From: Planctomycetia bacterium | GTDB taxonomy: Bacteria; Planctomycetota; Phycisphaerae; Phycisphaerales; SM1A02 | NCBI GenBank assembly: GCA_005790605.1 | Contig: SXUI01000052.1 | Location: forward strand, 1-52,438 | Direction of reading: 5' to 3' | Length of the DNA: 52,438 nucleotides | Shown here: positions 35,734 to 44,884 of the stretch, one piece after another | Position numbering within the stretch: the stretch's first letter is position 1 | How the letters are laid out: each line of letters opens with the position of its first letter | Notes under the pieces: model-generated | Database searches by the model: none | What the model saw: the letters and a program-made list of their open reading frames with translations, nothing else | What the model was told of the DNA's origin: nothing | Position numbers and translations under genes: made by a program

Positions 35734-36914
35734 CCACGACACTCCCCATCACGAATCCTGTTCGCACAACCGATCCACTTGCGCTCGCCGATGTCGACCA
35801 TGTCCGCATGTATGTCGGCAACGCCAAACAAGCGGCCTACTTCTACGCGCACGCCTTCGGATTCCAAGTCGAACAGTTTGCTGATCTCACCACAGGCTCG
35901 CGAGAGGAAGCGTCCTACCTGCTCCGTCAGGGCAACATTCGTCTACTCCTCACAACTGGTCTCCATGCAAGCCATCCCGCATGCAACGAGGTCGCGCTGT
36001 ATGGCGATGCTGTGAAGGACATCGCATTCACCGTGCTTGACGCGACCGCCGCGTGGGAACGCGCGCTGAAGAACGGCGCCGAATCAGCGCAGTCGCCGCG
36101 TGAAACGACCGACGCCATCGGCAGCGTCACCACCGCTTCGATCAAGACCTTTGGTCACTGCGTCCACACTTTCGTCTCGCGGCGCGGCGGATACGCTCTC
36201 GGCAAGATGCGTGAAGGCGGGACCTTCATGCCGGGATTTGCGCCGACGAAGTGCTTCCCGCTGAATGCATACAACGCCGCGCGACCGTGCGGCCTGATCT
36301 GCCTCGATCACTGCGTCGGGAATGTTGGTCTCGGCGGCATGAATCAATGGGTGCAGTGGTACGCCGACATCTTGGGATTCTCTCTCTTCAAGCACTTTGA
36401 TGATCGTGACATCTCCACGGAGTATTCCGCGCTGATGTCGAAGGTGATGGACTCTGGATCGGGGCTCATCAAGATTCCGATCAACGAACCTGCAACGGGC
36501 AAGCGAAAGAGCCAAGTTCAAGAATATCTCGACTTCACGGACAACATTCCGGGCGTGCAACATCTCGCGTTCCGCTGCGAGGATGCGCTCGAAACTGTTG
36601 CCGAACTTCGTCATCGAGGCGTCGATTTCCTTCGACTTCCGGAGTCGTACTACGACCGCGTCTGGGATCGTGTCGAAGGCGAACTCCACGCGAATGTCCG
36701 CGAGGATCATGATCGCATCAAGGAACTCGGGATCCTCGTCGACGCGGATGACGAGGGATACCTCCTGCAACTCTTCACGATGCCACTGCAAGATCGACCG
36801 ACCCTCTTCCTCGAGATCATTTGCCGACGAGGCTCGCAGAGTTTTGGCAAAGGAAACTTCCGAGCTCTCTTCGAAAGTCTTGAGATTGAGCAAGCGCGCC
36901 GCGGAAACCTCTAG
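35730..36914 (+). CDS. hpd: 4-hydroxyphenylpyruvate dioxygenase
   Basis: Turns 4-hydroxyphenylpyruvate into homogentisate using O2 and Fe(II). The vicinal-oxygen-chelate fold is recognised by DHCVGNV (His194), GVQHLAFR (His278) and FLEIICR (Glu362), the iron triad. Typical C-terminal YLLQLFTMPLQDRPTLFLEII and QSFGKGNF blocks are intact. At 394 residues it has normal length. It overlaps phhA by four bases (ATGA) and lies 24 bp before hmgA. Confidence 0.96.
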   Translation: MTTTLPITNPVRTTDPLALADVDHVRMYVGNAKQAAYFYAHAFGFQVEQFADLTTGSREEASYLLRQGNIRLLLTTGLHASHPACNEVALYGDAVKDIAFTVLDATAAWERALKNGAESAQSPRETTDAIGSVTTASIKTFGHCVHTFVSRRGGYALGKMREGGTFMPGFAPTKCFPLNAYNAARPCGLICLDHCVGNVGLGGMNQWVQWYADILGFSLFKHFDDRDISTEYSALMSKVMDSGSGLIKIPINEPATGKRKSQVQEYLDFTDNIPGVQHLAFRCEDALETVAELRHRGVDFLRLPESYYDRVWDRVEGELHANVREDHDRIKELGILVDADDEGYLLQLFTMPLQDRPTLFLEIICRRGSQSFGKGNFRALFESLEIEQARRGNL

Positions 36915-36938
36915 ATCACCCTTTCATCGAGTCACGCC

Positions 36939-38189
36939 ATGCCTTACTACATGCAACGCGGGAACATCCCCACCAAGCGCCACATTCAATTCCGTCGCCC
37001 AGACGGCGCGCTCTACAGCGAGGAAGTGTTTGGAACCGAGGGGTTCTCTGGGCCCACGAGCACCCTCTACCACATCCATCCGCCGACCCAAGTCAGCGGA
37101 TGGCACGCGCTCGAGTCCACCGCGCCAAAGTACGTTGAAACAGATGTCCTCCGAATGCGCCATCTCCAATCGTGGCGAATGAGGGCAAACGGCGACCCGA
37201 TTTCCGGTCGGCGCGTGCTTCTAGGCAATGGCGATGTCGAGATGTCGCTCTGCCAGCCAGAGAAAGGCATGGACTTCCACTTCAAGAACGCGCAGGGCGA
37301 CGAGTGTCTCTTCGTTCACTTTGGCTCTGGCGTCATCCGTTCCATGTTCGGGACGCTTCGATTCCGTCCGCGTGACTTCATCGTGATTCCGCGTGGAACC
37401 ATCTACGCCATGGAGTTCGATGCGCTCGCCGACGAGGACCGACCGCAAGGCGTGACGAAAACAGAAATGCCGTTCGGAAAGTTCATCTGCTTTGAAGCTG
37501 TCAATGGCTCGCACATCACGCCACCACCGCGCTACATCTCGAAAAAGACTTCACAGTTTCTCGAGGATGCGCCCTACTGCGAGCGAGACCTCCGCGTCCC
37601 ACAAGAACCGCTTGTGTATGACGAGCGCGGCAGCTTTGAGGTGCGCATTAAAGCGCTCGGTCGCATGCACAGTTATGAGTTCGACTATCACCCACTCGAT
37701 GTCGTCGGATGGGATGGTTGCTACTACCCCTATTGTTTCAATGCAGATGAGTTTCAGCCGATCGTCGGCATGGTGCATCTCCCGCCGCCGATTCACCAAG
37801 TCTTCGAAGGTCACAACTTTGTGATCTGCGCCTTCTGTCCGCGCCCACTCGACTTCCATCCGCAAGCCATTCCGATCCCGTACAACCACTCGAACATCGA
37901 TTCCGATGAGGTCATGTACTACGTGAGCGGAGACTACAAGGCGCGCAGAGGCATCGGTGTCGGATCAATCTCATTGCATCCACTCGGCATTCCGCATGGA
38001 CCGCACCCCGGAACGATCGAGGGGTCGCTCGGGAAATCGCACACTGACGAACTCGCAGTGATGTGTGACACCTTCCGCCCATTCCTCCCCACACAAGATG
38101 CCATTGAGATGGACGACCTTGCATATCCAGAAAGCTGGAAAGGCGAGCACTTTTCTCGATTGTTGAGCACGCGAGGTTCCCCTCGCTGA
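36939..38189 (+). CDS. hmgA: Homogentisate 1,2-dioxygenase
   Basis: Opens the ring of homogentisate to maleylacetoacetate with O2. The cupin core carries YNHSNIDSDEVMYY (candidate ligands His317 and Glu324) and SISLHPLGIPHGPHPG (His347, His353), family hallmarks. 416 residues, a little shorter than human-type enzymes and like the bacterial variant group. It begins MPYYMQRG. The isomerase and hydrolase that finish the pathway are absent from the window. Its stop lies only 10 bp before nrfH. Confidence 0.92.
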   Translation: MPYYMQRGNIPTKRHIQFRRPDGALYSEEVFGTEGFSGPTSTLYHIHPPTQVSGWHALESTAPKYVETDVLRMRHLQSWRMRANGDPISGRRVLLGNGDVEMSLCQPEKGMDFHFKNAQGDECLFVHFGSGVIRSMFGTLRFRPRDFIVIPRGTIYAMEFDALADEDRPQGVTKTEMPFGKFICFEAVNGSHITPPPRYISKKTSQFLEDAPYCERDLRVPQEPLVYDERGSFEVRIKALGRMHSYEFDYHPLDVVGWDGCYYPYCFNADEFQPIVGMVHLPPPIHQVFEGHNFVICAFCPRPLDFHPQAIPIPYNHSNIDSDEVMYYVSGDYKARRGIGVGSISLHPLGIPHGPHPGTIEGSLGKSHTDELAVMCDTFRPFLPTQDAIEMDDLAYPESWKGEHFSRLLSTRGSPR

Positions 38190-38199
38190 CATCCGCGTC

Positions 38200-38673
38200 A
38201 TGCGCGTTCGGATTCTCCCAACCCTTTCACTCACCCTCGTCGGTATCGCGTTAGGTACCGTGATCTCGACTTTCGATTTCGCTGAAGGGACCTCCTATCT
38301 ACGGGATGACCCTGAGGCATGCGTGAACTGCCATGTCATGCGGCCGCAGTTTGCCTCGTGGGAGCGAGGGCGCCATCACGCAGTGGCGACATGTAACGAT
38401 TGCCACATTCCAGCTGACGGCCTCCACAAGTGGATTGCGAAATCAGCGAACGGTTGGCATCACTCGAAGGCGTTTACGCTCGGCGACTACCCTGAGATCA
38501 TCCGGATCAAAGCGCAGAATCTCGGAGTGGTCGAAGAGAACTGCGTGCGCTGTCATGGGAATCTCTTTCATCACGCGACGCCGCAAGCCGCCGCGCTTGT
38601 CATCAACGATGGGTGTGTGCGATGCCACGCGGGGGTCGCCCACGCAGCCGAGCACTCCATCGTCCCGCACTAG
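38200..38673 (+). CDS. nrfH: Cytochrome c nitrite reductase small subunit (tetrahaem quinol dehydrogenase)
   Basis: 157 residues with an N-terminal membrane anchor (LPTLSLTLVGIALGTVIS) and four haem motifs: CVNCH, CNDCH, CVRCH, CVRCH. This is the NapC/NrfH family pattern. It passes electrons from the quinone pool to NrfA on the outer face of the cytoplasmic membrane. Only 10 bp separate it from hmgA and 24 bp from nrfA. No clear ribosome site precedes ATG 38200, so translation may depend on the upstream gene. Confidence 0.94.
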   Translation: MRVRILPTLSLTLVGIALGTVISTFDFAEGTSYLRDDPEACVNCHVMRPQFASWERGRHHAVATCNDCHIPADGLHKWIAKSANGWHHSKAFTLGDYPEIIRIKAQNLGVVEENCVRCHGNLFHHATPQAAALVINDGCVRCHAGVAHAAEHSIVPH

Positions 38674-38697
38674 AAATTCCCGAACGAGGCCCACGCA

Positions 38698-40227
38698 ATG
38701 CAACTACAAAAGAATTCTGAATCACACCGCTCCATGCATACGGTCTTTCGACCCAAGCGCTCGCATCTGCTTTGGGTCGGCGTGGCGATCGTCGCCGCGA
38801 GCGCAACGGTCGTCGCGTTCGCGCTCCGTGACAACATCGCGACGCGCAAGCAAGAAGGCGCGGCTGTCGCGTTCCGGACCGTGGACCTCGATGAAACAAC
38901 CGTCGACGCTTCGATATGGGGGCGAGATTTTCCGCATCAGTTCGACAGCTACAAGCGAACGGTGGACACCGAGAGGACTCGACACGGCGGAAGCGAGGCG
39001 TACCAGAAACTCGATGAGTCCCCCGTGTGGCGTGAGATTTGGAACGGCTACGCATTCGGCATCGACTTTCGGGAGGATCGCGGACACGCGTACATGCTCG
39101 AAGACCAGCGCAACACAGAGCGTGTCAAACAGCGCAAACAACCAGGTGCGTGCTTGCATTGCCACGCGAGCGCCATTCCCGCATATCGGGCAAAGGGCAT
39201 TGCGGCGGGAGCTCCAGGGACTCCGACCGATGCCCTCACCTCGGCCACTGGACAAGCGCAATTGATGCTTGGATTCGGGGAAGTTTGCAAGATGCCATAT
39301 GCGGACGCGACCGCGCTTGTTGAACATCCAGTCGGCTGCATCGACTGCCACGATCCGAAGACGCTCGCCCTGCGCGTCACTCGCCCTGGAATGTTAGAAG
39401 GCATCGCTGCGCTTGCGAGTGGAGACGCGCCGACTCCCCACCTTCCGAGTATCACCAGATGGCGGGAGGCAGGCAAGAAGGATCATTACAACCCCAATGC
39501 GATGGCATCGCGTCAAGAGATGCGTTCACTCGTCTGCGGTCAGTGCCATGTCGAGTACTACTTCACACCAGATGCGAAACGCGTCACCTATCCATGGATG
39601 TATGGACTGAAAGTTGAGGACGCGGAGCGCTACTACAACGAGCGAAGTTTCAATGACTGGACGCACGCGATCAGTAAGGCGCCCGCGCTCAAAGCGCAAC
39701 ATCCAGAGTTCGAAATGTGGTCGCAGGGCGTGCATGCGCGCATGGGCGTGAGTTGCGCAGATTGCCACATGCCCTATGAGCGACTCGGAGCGGTAAAAGT
39801 GAGCAGCCACCATGTGCGCAGCCCACTTCTGAATGTGACGAATGCGTGTTTGAATTGCCATCCCACCGACGCGGCGGTACTCATCGAGCGAGTCGCAGTG
39901 ATCCAAGACACGACAAAGGCGCTCCTCACGCGAGCTGAGCAAGCGACCGCCGATCTCATCGCGGGCATCGCGCGCGCCGAGACGGTCGGCGCATCCCTCG
40001 ATGTGCTCACGAAGGCGCGCCAACTCCAACGCGCCGCGCAGTTCCGTCTTGACTGGGTAAGCGCGGAGAACTCGATGGGGTTCCACGCGCCCCAAGAGGC
40101 TGCGAGAATCTTGGCCGAGAGCATCGACCATGCGCGCCAAGGCTTGATGGTCCTTGGCGCGGGCGTGTCCCCCGAGGGATCAACGCCCGCTGTTTCGCCA
40201 GTGAAGGTCACACTCGCGGCAGATTGA
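38698..40227 (+). CDS. nrfA: Cytochrome c nitrite reductase, pentahaem
   Basis: Reduces nitrite to ammonium with six electrons in the periplasm. 509 residues, N-terminal anchor or signal (about 22-43), then family blocks GYAFGIDFREDRGHAYML, CGQCHVEYYF and WSQGVHARMGVSCADCHMPY, which carry the active-site Tyr and His. Five haem motifs: CLHCH (152-156), CIDCH (214-218), CGQCH (280-284), CADCH (353-357), CLNCH (384-388). The first, the active-site haem, is CxxCH where most characterised NrfA have CxxCK. GAGG lies eight bases before ATG 38698. It converges with the Rrf2 gene. Confidence 0.94.
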   Translation: MQLQKNSESHRSMHTVFRPKRSHLLWVGVAIVAASATVVAFALRDNIATRKQEGAAVAFRTVDLDETTVDASIWGRDFPHQFDSYKRTVDTERTRHGGSEAYQKLDESPVWREIWNGYAFGIDFREDRGHAYMLEDQRNTERVKQRKQPGACLHCHASAIPAYRAKGIAAGAPGTPTDALTSATGQAQLMLGFGEVCKMPYADATALVEHPVGCIDCHDPKTLALRVTRPGMLEGIAALASGDAPTPHLPSITRWREAGKKDHYNPNAMASRQEMRSLVCGQCHVEYYFTPDAKRVTYPWMYGLKVEDAERYYNERSFNDWTHAISKAPALKAQHPEFEMWSQGVHARMGVSCADCHMPYERLGAVKVSSHHVRSPLLNVTNACLNCHPTDAAVLIERVAVIQDTTKALLTRAEQATADLIAGIARAETVGASLDVLTKARQLQRAAQFRLDWVSAENSMGFHAPQEAARILAESIDHARQGLMVLGAGVSPEGSTPAVSPVKVTLAAD

Positions 40228-40270
40228 GCCTCGGACCCAACGCAATCAGCCGACGATCGTCAGCTCGTCA

Positions 40271-40792
40271 CTACTCGACGATGTGTTCGATGCCACTCCC
40301 ACCGAGCGCCCGATTTCGCGAGCAGTGTCCTCCGCAGGTTCCAGAACACATCTTTGCAAGATCGCCCACGGACTCAGAGAGCATGCCGCATCCGGCCGGC
40401 CCCGCGTCCGCCGCAACCTCTTCAAGCGAACTCTGCCCGAGCACCCGTCGAATCAACGCATAGGCGGCATCGAGGCGTCGATGCATCGGACACAAGTCGA
40501 GGTGACGCGGGTTCGCGAGTGGGCAGCGCTCGATGCGCGGGATCGGTTCGAGAGCCTCGACGACGGAAAGCATCGAGATCTCTGCGGGTTTTCGAGCAAG
40601 TGTGAATCCTCCCGTCGGCCCACGGCGGCTCTTCACGAGTCCCGCAACGACGAGGTTTCGCATCACCTTCGACATGTAACGCTCCGGAACCTGCGCGTGA
40701 GCAGCGATTACTTGCGCAGACACGGGAAGCGCGCTGTTCGCGCTCAAGAACACCATTGCGCGAAGTGCGTATTCAACGGTTTGAGAAAACAT
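40271..40792 (-). CDS. Rrf2-family transcription regulator with Cys-rich tail
   Basis: 173 residues. N-terminal winged helix typical of Rrf2 (MFSQTVEYALRAMVFLS; LVKSRRGPTGGFTLAR). Cysteines at 90 and 101 occupy the cluster-ligand region used by NsrR/IscR-type regulators for an Fe-S cluster; Cys135 is extra. Beyond the usual end, a tail adds Cys149, Cys153 and Cys157 (CSGTCGGHC), not typical of the family. It starts 15 bp after nosL ends and is probably the last gene of the nos operon. NO, O2 or Fe-S sensing and control of the neighbouring respiratory genes are inference. Confidence 0.9.
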   Translation of the reverse strand: MFSQTVEYALRAMVFLSANSALPVSAQVIAAHAQVPERYMSKVMRNLVVAGLVKSRRGPTGGFTLARKPAEISMLSVVEALEPIPRIERCPLANPRHLDLCPMHRRLDAAYALIRRVLGQSSLEEVAADAGPAGCGMLSESVGDLAKMCSGTCGGHCSRNRALGGSGIEHIVE

Positions 40793-40807
40793 AAGACACC
40801 ATTCCTT

Positions 40808-41305
40808 TCATGGCGAGTTCGGAGTTGCTTGATTCGATTGGGAGGGTGCGATTACGGGCTGCACACTTGCGTACGGGACGCGCGATCCCCCGCGACTTCG
40901 TACCACCGCATCCGCCGCGCTGCTTGACGCGCAGCACACGATGTGAAAGTCCATCGGCGTCTGTACATCCGAGCCAACGACAAAGTAACCATCGTTGACT
41001 CGCACCCAGCCGTTCCCTTCCATGGTTCCGCTCCATTCTTCGAGAATGCGAACACCAGTCGCTTGCTTCTTCCAGAGCAGCATGCACCCGACATCGTCGA
41101 AAACGGCGTGCTCGCGCCTTCCCTCACGCTCGATGAGCGCTGCGGCCGCGAAGTTCGGCGCGAGAATACTCATCCCACAGTCCGCGCAAACATCGACGCC
41201 TCCGTGCAACGCTGGAGGACCGGATGCCTCTGGATCGACACACGCCTCAATCGCGAGCACGCAGACCGACGACATCAGCAGGCGGCACATTCGTGTTGAG
41301 CTCAT
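40808..41305 (-). CDS. nosL: NosL copper-chaperone lipoprotein
   Basis: 165 residues from ATG 41305 (GGAGG eight bases upstream, ATGA overlap with nosY). Lipobox ending at Cys22 (LAIEAC), then the NosL signature CADCGMSI with Cys40, Cys43 and Met45, and FDDVGCMLLW later. Family knowledge: NosL binds Cu(I) and delivers copper to nitrous oxide reductase. Position as the last structural gene of the nos operon agrees. Confidence 0.92.
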   Translation of the reverse strand: MSSTRMCRLLMSSVCVLAIEACVDPEASGPPALHGGVDVCADCGMSILAPNFAAAALIEREGRREHAVFDDVGCMLLWKKQATGVRILEEWSGTMEGNGWVRVNDGYFVVGSDVQTPMDFHIVCCASSSAADAVVRSRGGSRVPYASVQPVIAPSQSNQATPNSP

Positions 41306-42159
41306 GGGCGTGGCCTCCGAGTGAAACAGAGCGCGGCAAGTGCAATGGGTGCGAAGCCCCACACCGACAACGATGCCGCCGCGAACCACGGCAAAGCGCG
41401 CGGGAAGTGATCTGTCGCGTACTGCCCGACCGGCCCGAGGACATCGAGCGGAATCCCACTGCCATCGAGCGACCAGATCTTGAACGCTTGCAGTGGGTTG
41501 ACCATGCACGCGACGAACAACGACTGAATCGACACCTTCCACACAATCGTTCCCGCCATAAGACCTAGATCGCTCACGAACGCAAAGAGCAGCCACGCGA
41601 AAATCGCGAGACCGGTCGCCATGCTCATCCGAGGCGAGAGCACGCTGATGAGCACGCCGACGCCCAACATCCCGACAGCCAAGAAAAGGCTCAAGCACGC
41701 AAGTTGCACCATAGAGATTGCGCGTTCGCTCGAACCCTCGAGTGAAATGACGAGGGCGCACGACCCAAAACCAAAACAGATCGAAGCAGTCAACGCCAGT
41801 GCAAGCCCGAGCCACTTCCCCGCGATGACCTCGAACCGGCTGATCGGCTGAGACAGCAGGAACGCCAACATGCCCCGCTCTCGCTCACTCGCCACGCACC
41901 CCGCTCCGGCGGTGAGCGCCATGAGCGGCACAACCAGGGTGACGAGATTTGCAAGTCCTGCGCTCGTTCGTCCAAATCCTGCAAGGCCGCCTCCTCCCGC
42001 TGTCGATGCGGAAAGAAATGACACTGCAATGCCGAGCAACATGAAGACACCCGTATGCAACAAGAACCAGCGACTGCGAAGCGACTCGCGCAGTTCACGA
42101 CGCGCGAGTGTCCACACATTCGCGCCCATGGACTCAGGCAGTGGTAGGCATCGCGACAT
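41302..42159 (-). CDS. nosY: NosY ABC-transporter permease
   Basis: 285 residues with about six membrane helices and the NosY-type stretch SERERGMLAFLLSQPISRFEVIAGKWLGL. Start at ATG 42159 is favoured by AGGAG seven bases upstream, which lies inside the end of nosF. Works with NosF and NosD in CuZ cluster assembly, moving a sulfur species or driving NosD. Overlaps nosF by 26 bases and nosL by 4. Confidence 0.92.
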   Translation of the reverse strand: MSRCLPLPESMGANVWTLARRELRESLRSRWFLLHTGVFMLLGIAVSFLSASTAGGGGLAGFGRTSAGLANLVTLVVPLMALTAGAGCVASERERGMLAFLLSQPISRFEVIAGKWLGLALALTASICFGFGSCALVISLEGSSERAISMVQLACLSLFLAVGMLGVGVLISVLSPRMSMATGLAIFAWLLFAFVSDLGLMAGTIVWKVSIQSLFVACMVNPLQAFKIWSLDGSGIPLDVLGPVGQYATDHFPRALPWFAAASLSVWGFAPIALAALCFTRRPRP

Positions 42160-42853
42160 CGTCGATCTCCTTTATCGATTTCACACACGCAAAACATGGC
42201 GCAGGCACGCACACCGAACCGTCCGCGGCACAAGCGTGAAGCGCTCCATCGACGATCCACATCGCGCGATCGGCAAGCATCGCTACTTCCTCCTTGCGAT
42301 GTGACGCGAAGACAAGCGTTCGACCCTCGCCACGAAGTTCCATGAGTAGCCGTAGAAACGACTCGCGACCCTCGATGTCGAGACTCGAAGAGAGTTCGTC
42401 GAGCAGAAGCATTGGAGGGTCGCCCAGAAGCGCAATGGCTAACGCGAGACGCTGCTTCATGCCGCCGGAAAGTGCACGGACTCGAGCTTGCGCGTGCTCC
42501 TCGAGAAGCACTGGTCGTAAGACCGCGCGAACATCGGTCGACCGCAAGCCTCGAAGCGCGGCATAAAAGCGCACCGCCTCTGACACGCGCATGTCATCCC
42601 GAAACGCCAATTCCTGCGGGACATACCCTAAGAGTCGGCGCGCCCGCTTGCCATCTGTCCGCACATCGAAGCCCCCGACGCGAATGCTTCCTCGGAAGGA
42701 GTGCACCCCCGTGATGCATTGCATCAGCGTGCTCTTCCCCGCGCCGTTCGTGCCACACAAGGCAACGGACTCACCCTCTGCAACTCGAAGGGAAACACCA
42801 CGAAGCACATGCAGAGATCCAAACGACATACGCACATCGAGAATGTCAATCAT
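42134..42853 (-). CDS. nosF: NosF ABC-transporter ATPase
   Basis: 239 residues from ATG 42853, six bases after GGAG. Walker A GTNGAGKST (about 34-42), signature LSGGMKQ (about 128-134), Walker B MLLLDE with the catalytic Glu. Forms the NosDFY complex needed for CuZ site assembly. The C-terminus carries a short Cys-rich segment (CAADGSVCVPAPCFACV) not part of the ATPase core, function unknown. Overlaps nosD by eight bases. Confidence 0.93.
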   Translation of the reverse strand: MIDILDVRMSFGSLHVLRGVSLRVAEGESVALCGTNGAGKSTLMQCITGVHSFRGSIRVGGFDVRTDGKRARRLLGYVPQELAFRDDMRVSEAVRFYAALRGLRSTDVRAVLRPVLLEEHAQARVRALSGGMKQRLALAIALLGDPPMLLLDELSSSLDIEGRESFLRLLMELRGEGRTLVFASHRKEEVAMLADRAMWIVDGALHACAADGSVCVPAPCFACVKSIKEIDDVAMPTTA

Positions 42854-44207
42854 GGCGAGCTCCAATCGCACTCACGAACGAGACACACAGCAGCACCACA
42901 GACGCGATGAGCGCTGAAGATCGAGATGTGACCGGCGCGATTGGGCGCTCACGCCCCGCAGCGAAGGTGCGATCGATCGACGGCGGTGGCATCGTCAGCG
43001 GGTACTCGTCCACAAACACCGCAGGCGGTCGAATCGCTGGCAATGCGCGCGCGACGAAATCGACTGCCTGCTCCGCGGGACTGAAACGGAAAACCGCCAA
43101 TCGCGGCTCTCGGGCGATGAGTTGACCAAAGAGCGCTGTCGGTTCATGCACCCACTCACCAACACCATCGCCGTCTTCGTCGTAACCGATGTAGTCCGAC
43201 CAGTAGTTCCCGCGCTCGGCTTCGTCAAACGCGTTGGCGTACAGGTCTCCACGCCCGAGCGGCGTCACGCTTTGCAGGTTGTCAAAGAATGCGTTGCCTG
43301 CAATCACATTGCCTTTGGAATTCGGCAACACGCTCATGGCGATGTTGTTGCACGCGATGACATTCTCGATGAGTTTGGCGTGACCAGGTCGGAAGGGCGC
43401 ATCATCCATGTAGACGCCGACGCAGTTTTCGCGAATGAGATTTCGTTCCAAGCGATAGTCGGAGACCTCCTTGAGGCCAATTCCAAATCCACTTGGACCA
43501 CGGTTGCGAGCAATCAGATTGTCACGGACATCGACGGTGTCGCTGTACATGATGTAGATGCCGACAGAATTTCCAACGAACTCGTTTCGCTCGACAACGA
43601 CTTGATGGCTATACATCAAGTGAAAACCGTAGCGGCAGTGCTCCACGCGATTGCCTCGCACCTGGACTGCTTTGGAGTACCACAACACGGCATCGCGACC
43701 GTCGTGCAGCGTGTTGTTCTCAATGAGCGTGCGATCGGATTGCCAAAGACGCAGGCCATCGCCGCGCCGCGCGATGTCCAGTGATTTTCCGCCGACGACA
43801 TTGCCGCGCAGAATGCTGTCGGGTGCGCCACGAAGGTCGATCCCAAAGAGCACATCCTCAAGCCGATTATCTTCAAGCGTCACGCGCGGAGCGAGCACGC
43901 GAATGCCGCAGTTCTCTTTATCAAGATCATCGCCCGTCGATCGCACATCAAACCCGCGCACAGTGACATCCGCGGAAGTGATCAACAGCAAGTCTCCCCG
44001 TCCATGTCCCTCAATAATCGGTCGATCCACGCCCTCGAGCGTGAGAGGCTTGTCGATCGTCACCACACCTCGGTACCGCCCCGATGGGACTCGCACTACG
44101 GCACCAGGCGCAGCGTCACGAATGAGCGCGGCGAGGTCGAGCCCACCACTCTGTGGACTCGACCCAGCCACTGCCCACAAAATCGCGACGAGGGCGCCGC
44201 TCGTCAT
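42846..44207 (-). CDS. nosD: NosD copper-site assembly protein
   Basis: 453 residues: exported right-handed beta-helix protein of the carbohydrate-binding/sugar-hydrolase repeat (CASH) type, with repeats such as VTVRGFDVRSTGD, VQVRGNRVEHCRYGFHLMYS and VVVERNEFVGNSVGIYIMYS. NosD-typical RGNYWSDYIGYDEDGDGVGEW is present. A C-terminal hydrophobic helix (SALIASVVLLCVSFVSAIGA) could anchor it. Acts in the periplasm with NosF/NosY on NosZ maturation. Starts with an ATGA overlap with the NosB-like gene. Confidence 0.94.
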   Translation of the reverse strand: MTSGALVAILWAVAGSSPQSGGLDLAALIRDAAPGAVVRVPSGRYRGVVTIDKPLTLEGVDRPIIEGHGRGDLLLITSADVTVRGFDVRSTGDDLDKENCGIRVLAPRVTLEDNRLEDVLFGIDLRGAPDSILRGNVVGGKSLDIARRGDGLRLWQSDRTLIENNTLHDGRDAVLWYSKAVQVRGNRVEHCRYGFHLMYSHQVVVERNEFVGNSVGIYIMYSDTVDVRDNLIARNRGPSGFGIGLKEVSDYRLERNLIRENCVGVYMDDAPFRPGHAKLIENVIACNNIAMSVLPNSKGNVIAGNAFFDNLQSVTPLGRGDLYANAFDEAERGNYWSDYIGYDEDGDGVGEWVHEPTALFGQLIAREPRLAVFRFSPAEQAVDFVARALPAIRPPAVFVDEYPLTMPPPSIDRTFAAGRERPIAPVTSRSSALIASVVLLCVSFVSAIGARHD

Positions 44208-44884
44208 GCTGCAGCCCTCATCGCTTCCCGCTCGCGCGCAGCCGTTTCAAAGAGCGGCTTGTATGCGCGTCGGTGGAGAAAAATCCCCGCAATGACAAGG
44301 AGTGAACTCGCGCACGCGAGCCACCAACCAGTCTCAACTCTTGCAACGGTCTTGAACTGTCCAATCTCGCCGACACCAAGCGCCGGAGACGTGAACGGCT
44401 TGACGCTTGAGGACAGCGGCGCCGAAGGGTCGAGATTCTGTCCAAAGTGATACAGCCAGAACTGCAAATCAGCGAGAAATCCCAGCGGGAAAAGCATCGC
44501 TGGGAGGACCAACAGCAGTGCCCACCGGCTGTGCACAATGGCGGCCAACTCAATGAGAAGAAACATCGCGAGCACCATCCACACCGCCGTCGCACGCTCA
44601 AAGTTCGCAGCCTCTTCCAACGGGCGCATTCCGATGTAGTGATTGAGGCCATTCACCTCTGCCACGTCCCCTGAGAGCGTATTGACATATGCAATGACGC
44701 CAAGTCCATCGGGATACTGCGGCGCCTCAAGCACCATGCTCCAGTATGGGAAAAAGACTGAGACGATGAGCAGGATGCGCGCCGCGGTCAACACAACGGT
44801 TGGGAGCGCGTAGCGGGCACCCCGCGTGAGCAACTCATCGTTGCTCACGCGGGGCCCAAACAAGCTGAACATCACGCTTGTCAC
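44204..44884 (-). CDS. nosB: NosB-like membrane protein of clade II nos clusters
   Basis: 226 residues, about five membrane helices. The GLNHYIGMRPLEEAANFER segment is characteristic, as I recall it, of the membrane protein encoded directly after clade II nosZ. It starts with GTG overlapping the nosZ stop (GTGA) and GGAGG ten bases upstream. Its function in N2O reduction is not settled; it is absent from clade I operons, so its presence supports the clade II assignment. Confidence 0.8.
   Translation of the reverse strand: MTSVMFSLFGPRVSNDELLTRGARYALPTVVLTAARILLIVSVFFPYWSMVLEAPQYPDGLGVIAYVNTLSGDVAEVNGLNHYIGMRPLEEAANFERATAVWMVLAMFLLIELAAIVHSRWALLLVLPAMLFPLGFLADLQFWLYHFGQNLDPSAPLSSSVKPFTSPALGVGEIGQFKTVARVETGWWLACASSLLVIAGIFLHRRAYKPLFETAAREREAMRAAA

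Noticed and set aside
40252-40261. Palindrome GACGATCGTC between nrfA and the Rrf2 gene as a terminator
   Set aside because: Ten bases with no loop and no T run on either side; common by chance in GC-rich DNA.
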